A DNA stretch of 64,000 nt, from positions 227,261 to 291,260 of the forward strand of contig ML976724.1 in assembly GCA_010015655.1 (NCBI GenBank), in the 5' to 3' direction. This DNA comes from Bimuria novae-zelandiae CBS 107.79. Lineage: Eukaryota > Ascomycota > Dothideomycetes > Pleosporales > Didymosphaeriaceae. Shown in pieces: positions 48,826-58,202 of this stretch; positions within the stretch are counted from its first letter, which is position 1, and each line of letters starts with the position of its first letter. Below the pieces are notes generated by a model that saw nothing but the letters and a program-made list of their open reading frames with translations, did no database searches and was not told the origin of the DNA. A program made the position numbers and the translations under genes.

Positions 48826-50070
48826 CTCCCTAATTGTTATAACTATACGCTATAGTTATAAGCCTAGTACCTTTATAATACTTTATAATATACTTACTTT
48901 ATACTAGCTAATAATTATAATAGTAAACTATTCCTTACTCCTTATTATCTTTACGCTTACGTCTCGACGCTTATAACTTATAATAGAGCTAGACTATATA
49001 ATAACTACTACGAAGCTCTTAGCAAGTAATTAATTTATAAATTATAATTTATTCTTACCTTAGTACGCGTAGCTTAAGTACTACGTAAAGACTTAAAAGA
49101 TATAAAGTTATATTAACCTTAAAGCTCCTAAGTAGATAAATATATATAACTAAGCTCTAAAGCTACTAAATATAAATACTAGGGGTAAGCCCTATATATA
49201 ATAGCTTAAGCGCTATAAGCTTAAGTCTACTATTTATAGTTAGCTTATAATAAAGCTTTAGGCACTTTAAAACTAGGTCTATACTATAATTAATTTATAA
49301 AGGCTAGAGCTTATAATACTATAGTTAAGTAAGTAATAAACGCTATAGGCGCTGATTAGAGAACTTAAGAATAATCTTTATCTAAGTAATAATAATTAGA
49401 AGGGGCAGGTACGATATACATATGGAGAGGTTACCCTACGCCTATAGAGCAGCAGAACAATAGACATAACTAAATAGCTATCCGAATAGAACCGCGCATA
49501 CGCTAACGCTATACTCCTAGATTTCTTAAAGATAAAGGGTACGCTGCTAATAAAGGATTTCCTACGCTTAGCACTATAATATAACTATAAGTAGGCTTAA
49601 AGAGAGCTTAATAACCTATCGCGACTAGGCGTAGTAGCAACTTTATCTCTAGAAGGATACGCTCGCTAGCTTGCGTAGCTTAACTAAATAACTAAGCACG
49701 TAGGCATGTACGCTACGCTTAGAGGGCGCACTCCTAATATAAGCTATAAGTGCCTATATAGAGTAAATAGCTAGTATTAATAGAAGCCTATAGAGTGTAA
49801 CCGCCTTTAGTACGCGCTCTAGGGAGAAGCTCCTTATAAGCTCTATAATAAGCTTATAAGTAAGGAGATTAGTAAAATTAAGAGCTAGATTTAAAAGAAT
49901 TAGTAGAAGGTATTATTAACTAAGCTTAAGTATAAAGAGTAAGTAGTAGACTCTCCTTTAGTTTTTTTAGGGAATATTAAAGCATAGATTATAATAAGCC
50001 TATAAGTAAGTAAGCTTTTACTAGCTAGGCGCTATAATCCTATAGCTACTTATTCTTTTATTTATATATA

Positions 50071-50264
50071 TAGGTACTTGCACGGGTTATATTGCAAGTA
50101 AATAGCTACTCTTAAATATTTATTAAAGCTTTATAGTAAAAGTATACTACTTCTTTTATTTTTTTTATTTTTCTAAGTAGGTACTCGCGCGGGTTACATT
50201 ATAAGTAGATAGTTACCCTTAAATATTTATTAAAGCTCTATAATAAAAGTACGCTGTATTCTTT
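50071..50264. repeat. Imperfect direct duplication within element F
   Basis: Two units of about 87 bp (50071-50157, 50178-50264) sharing CGGGTTA and AAATATTTATTAAAGCT blocks; the differences are almost all transitions, so the duplication predates RIP. Confidence 0.75.
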
Positions 50265-50436
50265 TCTTCTCTACCTGTCTTTTAGAACTATATATAAACT
50301 AGCTACTTAGACTAATTACCTAGCAAGCTAGGGATCTAAGCTAGACGCTTTTTAAGCTCTACGCGCAAGTTTACTACCTTTTATACTTTAAATTATTATT
50401 TAGCTTATTATGCTACGCTCTATAAGCTAGGGGTTA

Positions 50437-50608
50437 TATTATAAAAGGCACTTTATTAGAGCTTTCTACGCTAGCTAAAGTTAAGCTAAGTAGCTAAGTA
50501 GCTAAGCACGTAATCTTTTAAACTTATAAATAGCTAGTTATTATAGAGCTTCCTCTCCTTAATAGACTTTGTTTTCGAGCTCCCTAATCGTTGTGACTGT
50601 GCGCCACA
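50437..50608 (+). repeat. 3' LTR of element F
   Basis: 172 bp, TATTATAAAAGG (RIP-altered TGTTAC start) to GCGCCACA; followed by GCTAT. Confidence 0.8.
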
Positions 50609-50613
50609 GCTAT

Positions 50614-51400
50614 AATAATGTCTTTATTCTTATCGCGGATTACAGACTACGTATAATTCTTTAACTTTATAAACACGTGTCCTCTACGTTACTTATCTAT
50701 TTTTCTTTTATATAAGCAATTATCTACTTTTATAGCCTAGTTAATAAGTTCCTTTAGGTTATTAGGTTTTTCCTAGTAGACTAGCTTGTCCTTAATAGCT
50801 TCCTTAAGCCTGTTATAGTAGGCAATTATAAGTAGAGCACTACCTTATCTAACTAATTTTACTTTAATCTATTTAAAATCTAGCGTATAGAGTACTACTA
50901 ATTTTTCCTAGCGTAGATATTAAAGGCAAATCTTAGCCTAATAATTTTTATTAATTATGCTAAATATATCTTTTATAGCGTCGCAAAAGGATTCCTAATT
51001 CTTTATAGATTTCTTCGTGGTGTTATCGTAATCCTCGAGTTTGTTGTTCTTAAGGAAGTTATTAATTATTAGCCTAGCCTACTTTACTATCTTGCCTTGC
51101 ATATTTTTGCAGGTAACTAGGATTTTATTTTAATTAGTCTTAAACTTTCTTAGGTTATATTAGATAAATAACTGTATAGTTATTAAGAGTATTACTAGAT
51201 AATCCTTGCTATTATAGGGCTTAGGCTTAGAGACTTTTACTTACTACTTTACGTCCTCTTAAGTGCTTATCTTCTTGTTTATCTAGTTAATAATCTCCTA
51301 AAGTTGTATAATCTATGCTACTTATTTAGCTATAACTTCTCTTAGCGTCTTATCTAGGGATGGCACTAAAGCTAGGGTGCTAGCAGGTCCTATTATGTCG
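50614..51400 (-). pseudogene. Gypsy E Gag, N-terminal and capsid part
   Basis: Minus-strand reading with stops as Gln: IIGPASTLALVPSLDKTLREVIA, a Gln-rich segment, then YLRQEKLVVLYTLDFKQIKVKL and AIKDKLVYQEKPNNLKELINQAIKVDNCLYKR. The last block is typical of Retrotrans_gag capsid proteins. It is cut at 50613 by element F and continues at 48160. Confidence 0.75.
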
Positions 51401-51420
51401 TACTTAGTAGGTAGTTAAAG

Positions 51421-51798
51421 TGTTATAAGGTACTTACACCTTCGTCTAATCTAGGTTAAGGTAGTAAGGCTAAAATAATACTTTATAAATTATTTAATAA
51501 TATAAGTTAATGCGACACCTAGCGCGTGACTATATAATTTAATCTTATAAGAGATAAAATAACTATTAGTCTATATAGGAGAACGTACTTGCATAGAAAA
51601 TATATAAGTTAACTATAAGAAGCATAATATAGGAAACTATCTATTATATATCCTTAGCCTGCTTAGTTACTTAGTACTACTAATTACTAAGTAGTTACGT
51701 AACTACAGGGCTAGCTCTTTAGCGTGCTTGTTAAGGTCGTCCTAACTATTAATCCTATTAAGCACCTATTCCCTTCCTTCCGTCCTTGGTTCGTAACA
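51421..51798 (-). repeat. 5' LTR of gypsy E
   Basis: 378 bp, TGTTATAAGG...TTCGTAACA; matches 24014-24407 and is followed by CTATA. Confidence 0.85.
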
Positions 51799-51803
51799 CT
51801 ATA

Positions 51804-51869
51804 GGTAATAGTATATTTTAATAGGATCTTGGCATTTCCGGCCACTCGCTTGTGTCGGCCACTCGCTTG
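51804..51869 (-). mobile_element. Right terminus of pogo element K with subterminal direct repeat
   Basis: A GC-rich end with two copies of CGGCCACTCGCTTGT 17 bp apart abuts a TA at 51870-51871. It is the outer end of K separated from its transposase by gypsy E. Assignment rests on the empty-site reconstruction at CTATA. Confidence 0.5.
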
Positions 51870-51871
51870 TA

Positions 51872-53106
51872 GAGTACATTAAACCTATTAAGAATAGGAT
51901 TAGGATTAAGTAATAATATACTTATTACTTTAAAAGAGCTAAGGATAGTTAATTTTTTAAAAGAGGTCTTTTACGTATTTTAAAATAAGGGGAAGAAGTT
52001 GCCTTTAGTGATAAAAGCTAGGCCTTAGCTTTTTTAAAGGTATTATAACAGCTCTACTAAGTAGGCTATTAATAACGGCTTAAATATTTTTACGTTAAGT
52101 AGCTAAAGCGTATAAGTGAAATAAAAAGGTAAAATCGCAAGTAAGATCCTATTCTAGTTATAGTAATTAATAAAGCCTATAGTAGTATAAGATTCGTTAC
52201 TATTTATAATTAAAAGTTAATATAATTATGAAGTCTTCTCTTTTATACAGCGATTAAACACCTGTTTAAGTTAGGCAAGCCCGATATTATTATTTATCTA
52301 ACTAGAGGATAATAAGAGAATAAAGACTTTATATTCTTCTACCTTAATATCTTCTACCTAGCTTACTCAGATGCCCTTATTAGCAGCCATATAGATACGG
52401 CTTAGTAGTAGAGCTAATCTATTAGCTTAAATATATACCAGGAGCATAATCTACGCGCGATTACTATCCTAGAGTAATGCTCTAACCTCCTTCGTCTCTT
52501 ATATTTATCTGCTAAATATCCTCTTTAATCTACTAATAATACTAATTAGGCTACCCTTTTTATCTATATTATAAATATAATAAGGATCTATATAATATTA
52601 TTTAATCTTATTATATAAAAAGTAAAAATAAAATTCATATTTATCTACTAAATTTGCATTAGAGCGAATACTGTCTATCCTAACTATTTATTAATAGATT
52701 AGATAAATACTATATTAGTTAATAAAGTAGGGAACCTAGCTCTTGCTAACTAGCTCTTTTGCTATTATAGAGGTAAAGTTTTATATTATCTCTCTTATAA
52801 GAGATGTATATCTCTTTATAAGTCTTTTAATATATTATACAAGCTCCTGCTCTTGCTATAAAGTAGGCTTTTACTAGTTAGAGTTCTTATCTTATGTAGA
52901 GCGCGTTATCCCCTAATACCTTTAAATTAATATAGACTATATAACACTATATTTAGTAGTAGTTGTTATATACGAGAAAGTTTTGCCTAGCTCTAATAAT
53001 TTAATATTATTAATTATATCTTAAATTAGATTTATATTAATAAAGTTGTCGCGTATTAAAAGTAGGGTGTTTTAGTATTCCCCGCACATCACGCACACGG
53101 ACACGG
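51872..53106 (-). mobile_element. Fot1-like DNA transposon J, truncated
   Basis: Minus-strand transposase text with Gln restored: YYIDPYYIYNIDKKGSLISI, FSRQIQETKEVRALLQDSN, INNNIGLAQLKQVFNRC, IGFINYYNQNRILLAILP, LQLLNVKIFKPL. This is the DDE core of a Fot1/pogo transposase (catalytic Asp in LQPLDV now Asn). The C-terminus stops near 51880 where K's end begins, so K probably inserted into J and J's other end is lost or lies elsewhere. Its outer end at 53086-53106 matches the terminal repeat of neighbour I in inverted orientation. Confidence 0.65.
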
Positions 53107-53129
53107 TACCGTGTCCGTGCGCGTGATGT
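53086..53129. repeat. 44-bp near-perfect palindrome at the J/I junction
   Basis: Arms read ACATCACGC(A/G)CACGGACACGG outward from a central GGTACC, with one mismatched pair. It is formed by the terminal repeats of two Fot1-like elements back to back around one TA. Confidence 0.9.
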
Positions 53130-55612
53130 ACCTATTCGCGTAATACGCCACCCCTAAAAAATCAGTTAATCTTTGCAATCTTATAACTTAAATAATATAA
53201 ATTAAATTAATAAGGCAATTAAAGATATTAAATCCCTAAAACTAGGTAAAACTTTCACTTACTAAGAAATTATAAAATAATATAGTGTTACACACTTAAC
53301 GTTAATACGTAAATATAAGACTAATATAGTGCTGTGTAATACTAAGATTCTTAACTAATAAAAGCTTATAAGTTATATAGATAAGCGTATAGCTTATTAT
53401 TTAGCACCTATAAAGGAGATAATATAAAGTTTTATATTAGCTTTTACAAAGGAGCTAGTAAGTGTTAAGATCCGATCTTACAGGCACTTGGCTAGGCTCC
53501 AGAGCGCCTATGGTCTTATGGTGACCAATGGAGGTACAGTACCTGGAGGTCACGTGACTGCTCGCTGCGCTCGACACGAGCAAGTGGAGCAGACGCAGAA
53601 GCCAAGACCTCTGCTCGCTGCGCTCGACTCGAGCATGTCGAGCAGGACAAGTATATAGGAACGCAAGAAGGAGTCTCTCTTCTACTTGTGTTCAACCTGT
53701 TTATCAATCTATCGTTTGGATCTGAATAAGCAACCTTGTTGATTTGATTGTGCTGTACACACCTTCGATACCAACGCCCTCAGTGACAGGCGCAAGCTAT
53801 CACTACAACCCTCTCCCGTCCTACCAGTACTCCTGCCCGAGAACCAACCTTAGCCCCTTAGAGAATAGCTACCTCTTTGGGATCTTAACAGTAAGTAAGA
53901 GTTAAGTTACCTAATTTATTAACCACTATAACGTCTTAATTATTACTTATTAAAGTACTAAAATGGATCGCGATCGCTACTAAGCTAATTTAAAAATTAA
54001 ATATTAACTATTCTTTAGTTTCTAGCTAATATTATTAAGAAATACAATATAGAGCCTCATTATACGTATAATATTGATAAGAAAGGCTTCCTTACTAGGG
54101 TGATTCGTAAAAGCTAGAGGGTCTTTAGTAAAGCTATATAAGACTAAAAAGAAGTTAGAGTAGCCTCTTAAAATAGTAATAAAAAGTAAATAATATTATA
54201 AGTATATATTTATAGTAATAGATTAGCTCTTCCTGCTATACTAATCTTTGCTTTTATAAACTTAGGTTTGTAAGCCTCTTAGGTAGAAGGAATATAGGCT
54301 AGAAAATTCTAAGTCTACGTTAGCTTGTCTCCCTTAGGATAGATTAATAACAATATTAGTCTAGCTTAGGTTAAGCAGGTATTTAATTACTACGCTAAAA
54401 AGAAATTATAATAATTTTATTAGCTATTAATCCCTAACAGCTATCGATCCTACATTGCTATAAATTTTATTAAGTATTATAACTAGAATTAAATTCTCTT
54501 CCTTATATTTCCCTCTTAGGTAGTCCACACGTTATAGCTACTAAATAGAATAATATTTAAGACTTTTATAAAATACCTTTATAACGCCTAAGGCCTATTA
54601 CTAATTAAGAAAGAAGACTTCTTCTTACTATTTTAATAAGCCTAAATTAGCTTCTTTAAAAAAGAGAGAATATTAAGGTCTTTTAAAGCTATTAAAATAC
54701 TACCTCTTAACCTAAAGGTAATCTTTAAAAGGTTTAAGAAATTAATACTAGAGCAAGATAAGAGAGAGAGATCTAGCTTAGTTTTTAGTAAAAATATTAG
54801 CTTAAACTATAGAGCCTAATACGCTCGAAAGTAAAGGACTAAAGTAATAAAGTGGCTTACAAGCTAAGCCGTTTACTCCACTATATATCTATCTAAATTA
54901 AGCTACTCCACACTAAAGTACAAGGCCTGTTAAAGGCTCTGCTTTCTAAGAAGAAATACTAGAAGCAAAGCAAGCCTCTAGACCTGTAACAACGTAAGGA
55001 ATACTATAGGGGGGCTGTATACTAGCCTCCTTTTAAAGTTAGGGAGGCTTAGTTCCGTGCAAGAATTAAGAAATAAAAAGAATAAAAAGAATAAAAAAAT
55101 AACTCTAGAAAGTAAAAAGAAAGTTATAAAAAGTAGCCTACAAGCTAAAAGAGGTAAAAGAAAAGCGTATATTAAAAGCTTAGTAAAAGGAAAAAAGAAA
55201 AAGAATTAATATTAAAAAATAGGCTAAACGCTAGCGTAAGAAAATAGAGAAAGAAAACTCTAAAAAGCCTATATAAATATCCTAAAAGGGAAAGAGAAAG
55301 GCTTTAAAGCCTCCTGTAAAGAGGCAGAAGAAACAAGCTCGTGTAGAGGTTACTATAGAGGTAGAGGGTAAAACTCTTGATGCTCCAGCACGCGATCCTT
55401 CACCTATAAAAACTACTTGGAGTAGTAGGAACATTAAACTCCTATAAAAATATAAGTAGTATATCTTTTTTATAGTAATTTATTTAGTATTTTAATAAAT
55501 TATTAGAATAATTAAGCTATTATTAATAGCTCTATAACTCGATTTCTGTAACTTAGTGATTTAGTGAGGGTGGCGCATCACGCGAATGGGCGCATCATAC
55601 GCACGGCCACGG
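53109..55612 (+). mobile_element. Fot1-like DNA transposon I, full length
   Basis: Terminal inverted repeats of about 45 bp start CCGTGTCCGTGCGCGTGATG at 53109 and end GCACGGCCACGG at 55612, flanked by TA (53107-53108, 55613-55614). The plus-strand transposase is interrupted by solo LTR H and heavily RIP-mutated. Blocks: NIDKKGFLTRVI near 54070, INNNISLAQVKQVFNYY near 54350, LLIPNSYRSYIA near 54425 and LQLLN near 54540, where two catalytic Asp have become Asn. The C-terminal RNIKLL-KYK near 55430 is also legible. It marks the sharp right edge of the AT-rich island and cuts the zinc-finger gene at 55613. Confidence 0.85.
53463..53890. mobile_element. GC-rich solo LTR H, RIP-free
   Basis: 428 bp with ends TGTTAAGATC and GATCTTAACA and perfect target duplications GTAAG (53458-53462, 53891-53895). 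The second half, from GTATATAGGAACGC onward, matches solo LTR G; the first half is unrelated and holds two 35-bp direct copies (53558-53592, 53611-53645) that are each partly self-complementary (CTGCTCG...CGAGCAG). It sits inside the transposase region of element I. Confidence 0.85.
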
Positions 55613-55977
55613 TACCCAGGACACGGCGCATGCGCTTGCCGCAAACCACCCAAGGTACTCAGGAACACCGCGTCAGTTCGAAATGCCGCCACCTTTTGTC
55701 TCCGCGCCTCAGTCTGTTCAACGCAGGTCACCAAGGTGAAATCTGCGAAAACTACAACAAGTACGGGAAGTGCTTGTGGGAGGAGTGTTTGCGCCACCAC
55801 GTGTGTACCAACTGCCTGATCACAGGTCACTCTGCTCTCATCTGCACCAACAATCCCGAAGTACTATGCAAGCGATTCAACAAGGAGCCAGGATGTGGCT
55901 GGTCTCGATGTTCGCGCATGCATGTGTGCAAGCGTTGTGGGGGCACCAATTATGGAGGCTACGCCTGCTCCATTTAG
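55613..55977 (+). pseudogene. Tandem CCCH/CCHC zinc-finger gene, 5' end lost
   Basis: The C-terminal part has two copies of a paired module: CENYNKYGKCLWEECLRHH (CCCH, spacing 8-4-3) with CTNCLITGHSALIC (CCHC knuckle), then CKRFNKEPGCGWSRCSRMH with CKRCGGTNYGGYAC. In the last knuckle the His ligand is Tyr, explained by CAT-to-TAT. Such fingers bind RNA or single-stranded nucleic acid. The reading frame runs back into the terminal repeat of element I at 55612, so the N-terminus was removed or displaced by that insertion and the apparent start at 55564 belongs to the transposon. Stop at 55975-55977. I do not know the parent gene. Confidence 0.65.
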
Positions 55978-56596
55978 TATTCTTGCCATATCTCGTTGAT
56001 GACGGTAACTTTATGAAGATATGAATGCGGGAAATGGTGACGGAATTCTTATATCACGGAGAAATTCGAAGAAACTTGAAGTTTGATGGACTTGTGGCTA
56101 GGACATGTCAAGCTTTTCAATGAGAATGATTCGAACGGGTTGCTCGTGGGATTCATACAGGCTCTTATAAAGAACAGCAGAGTTTAAAAATACGACTATC
56201 TTTGGATACCATCAAAATGGGCTTTTGTTGTATTCACTAAGTGATGTCGATGCTCCTCGTCTTACTATTGGATCAATTCTCAGGTACACCCTCTCAATGT
56301 ACAATGCTTTAGAGGTACTCAAGCGCCATTTCGACATCTTGATAACATTGGTTTGATCCAGATTTTTGATCAGGGTGCGCAAAGCATCTCATCGCAGAAA
56401 TCCCTGGATTGGAGTGGTAAATTCATGTTCCCTGGAGCATAAGGTCAACACCCATTGTTTCAATCACTCCTGCCTTCTTTCCTCAAACTATCCTCGTTTC
56501 TATTACCACAAACGTATCAGATCTTCTTCGTTGTGACAAGAGACAAGAATCCCAATTTTGGAAGTGATCTCCCCATACGACCTCATGCTTAGACGT
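55978..56596. other. Intergenic, nothing recognised
   Basis: Normal-GC sequence between the zinc-finger fragment and the convergent secreted-repeat gene. No ORF, repeat or RNA gene that I can support. Confidence 0.5.
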
Positions 56597-57019
56597 TTAC
56601 TGAGGTGGTTGGGCAGTCGGACCGCTCAAGGTAAAAGTCCCGAGAACAACCCCCGGACCCGTAACGGTAGGCCTTTCGCCTGGTGTCGGGCCAGGACCTT
56701 TCGCAATTGGGGCGCCTGGCGTGAGAATTGGCGCGCTTCCAGGGCCCGTCACGGGAGGCTTTTCACCAAGGATTTGACCAGGACCTTCTGCAGTTGGTGC
56801 GCATGCAGTGAAGGTGGGTGCAGACCCTGGGCCTGTTATTGTTGAATTTTTGCCCGGAGTCTGTTCAGTGCCCTCCGCGAGGGGTGCGCTCAATGTGACA
56901 GTCCCGAATACTGAGCCGGGGCCAGTTAGGGTAGGTTTACAGCAGGGCGGAGGTACCGCTATAACGTTGGCCGTGCCGATTATTGGTATAAGAAGTACGA
57001 GAATAGTGGCTGAATGCAT
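56597..57019 (-). CDS. Small secreted Pro/Gly-rich repeat protein
   Basis: 140 codons from the ATG at 57019. An upstream in-frame Met exists, but this one starts a classic signal peptide (MHSATILVLLIPIIGTANVIA, cleavage likely near residues 21-24). The mature part is built from three full repeats of 29-30 residues and a partial fourth, each starting (L/I/V)TGPG and containing a GP- or EGT-rich turn and a PGE/PGK step. There are two adjacent Cys after the signal (PPPCC) and one in repeat two. No catalytic motif is present. It could be a cell-wall or apoplastic protein; an effector role is only a guess. The frame is intact, unlike many neighbours, and composition is GC-rich. Confidence 0.6.
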   Translation of the reverse strand: MHSATILVLLIPIIGTANVIAVPPPCCKPTLTGPGSVFGTVTLSAPLAEGTEQTPGKNSTITGPGSAPTFTACAPTAEGPGQILGEKPPVTGPGSAPILTPGAPIAKGPGPTPGERPTVTGPGVVLGTFTLSGPTAQPPQ

Positions 57020-58202
57020 GTTGAGGGTAGGCTCGTGGAGGATGTTTAAGTGGACGTTCGAGAGGTGGACGTGCGATATGCTGGGTAATGAAAGGGGAAC
57101 GCGCAGCGTTTCATATATATTTAACCGCAAATAAACTTGCACGGCGGGAAGATATTGGAGCCTTGATGCTGTGCCCCGATTGACACGGTGGTGTTTTCTT
57201 TGTCGCACCGATGAGGCGTAAAGTAAGCAATACCTCGGCTTGTGATACAAAGCTTCCCTAAGTTATTTGTTCCTGGGTAACGCTCTGCAAAAGCAGTCGT
57301 GATCATTACGACCAAACTACGCAGATTCCTTCCCACAAGCGAGTATACGCGACCAGACGACCGCTTTTTTGAGAGAATACCTATGGTACACATGTGGCTA
57401 CGAGAGCTGCCGTGAATTCCTCAGGGCATTGAGCGAACGTCTCCTAGGTTCTTCCACAGCGAAGTAATCACTACTATCTTCAAAACTTTCTTTGATTGTC
57501 CCAAAGTCCTATATATTAATAATTTTAGTCATGCTGCAGACACTGTTCTGTTTACCTAAATTCGAAATCGAGTTCTGGCTACCATAGGTATGTCGAAATC
57601 TAGAGAGGCAAGGTGGAAGGTTAACGGTGACGATAAAAGAAACCTGACGTTGATATTTCGATTTTCCGATTCGCACAGCCAGGGAGTACTATAAGAGTGA
57701 TTTCAGAGGCCCTATGAACCATTCTATCGTTATGGATGTGAATTCTAGCGGCTGAGCAACCGAGTGTTTAATAAATTTTTCCACTCGGCACGCATACTTT
57801 TTGGTGACCAGGTGCTCTCCAGAGGCATCCGCCTTGTAAATAGGGCATGCTGAAAACGCTCCCGCCGTAATTCACGTTCATTGCGCCCAGTCTAAGAGCC
57901 TCCAAGATAGCAATGTCACGAGGGATCTCGAGAAGATAGAGGTCTCAAATGTCGAATGGGCACAGGACAGACCACGAAGTGATAATTTCACCACGTGCAG
58001 TTGATTGTTTCAGTGCTTAGGTCAACACTGCTAAGAAAAGTCTTAGTAAGCTATTCTAGTTTTGCCCAGACGCGTACGTCTAGCTAGTCTTACGTCATAT
58101 GAGGCGTAGTTACCTGGGCCGCTTTTATAAACGCCCACTCAACACCCATGAACTTTCCAAAGAAGCGCCTTCGCCCTAGACGGAATCGAATCCAAAGCAG
58201 CA
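57020..58202. other. Intergenic, nothing recognised
   Basis: 1.2 kb with short ORFs on both strands lacking recognisable motifs. It holds the upstream region of the divergent secreted-repeat and F-box genes. No RNA gene recognised. Confidence 0.5.

Larger units (their letters stand above)
48166..48854 (+). repeat. 5' LTR of F, interrupted by solo LTR G
   Basis: Starts TGTTACAAAAGG at 48166, is cut at 48313 by G and resumes at 48831, ending CGCTATA at 48854. Net 172 bp after removing G and one CTCCC. Contains three tandem AGCCAAGT units near 48214. Confidence 0.8.
48166..50608 (+). mobile_element. Small non-autonomous LTR element F, inserted in gypsy E
   Basis: LTRs of 172 bp (left 48166-48854 interrupted by solo LTR G; right 50437-50608) and perfect target duplications GCTAT (48161-48165, 50609-50613). 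Without G the element is about 1.9 kb and shows no RT, integrase or protease block in any frame, so it must rely on proteins made elsewhere. A purine run before the right LTR suggests plus orientation. An internal plus-strand region (49000-49950) has codon-like, RIP-damaged sequence such as ARQLAQLNQITKHVGMYA that I cannot assign. An imperfect 87-bp direct duplication lies at 50071-50157 and 50178-50264. Both flanking gag halves of E read on. Confidence 0.8.
24014..51798 (-). mobile_element. Gypsy element E, full length, host of four further insertions
   Basis: The 5' LTR (51421-51798) and 3' LTR (24014-24407) lie 27 kb apart because C, L, B-prime and F inserted between them. Perfect target duplications CTATA (24009-24013, 51799-51803) prove one element. 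Removing the nested insertions leaves about 6.85 kb, a normal gypsy size. Minus-strand order: gag 51400-50614 and 48160-47700 with a CCHC knuckle (CLCYREQRHFARNY, one Cys lost), protease, RT with AYLDDVLI at 39648-39628, RNase H, and integrase reaching 35850 (LAYNSARLITTG). Order RT-RNase H-integrase is gypsy type. The polypurine tract on the minus strand (AAAGGCGGGGATAG) sits against the 3' LTR and is itself split by element C. Thoroughly RIP-mutated. Confidence 0.88.

Noticed and set aside
51872..53106. Possible Starship captain (DUF3435 tyrosine recombinase)
   Set aside because: Plus-strand text looked loosely similar, but the minus strand gives clear Fot1/pogo transposase blocks in order; no captain gene is supported anywhere in the window.
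57121..57393. 90-codon minus-strand ORF and other short ORFs in 57020-58202
   Set aside because: No recognisable domain, signal peptide or conserved splice pattern; compatible with chance in normal-GC sequence.
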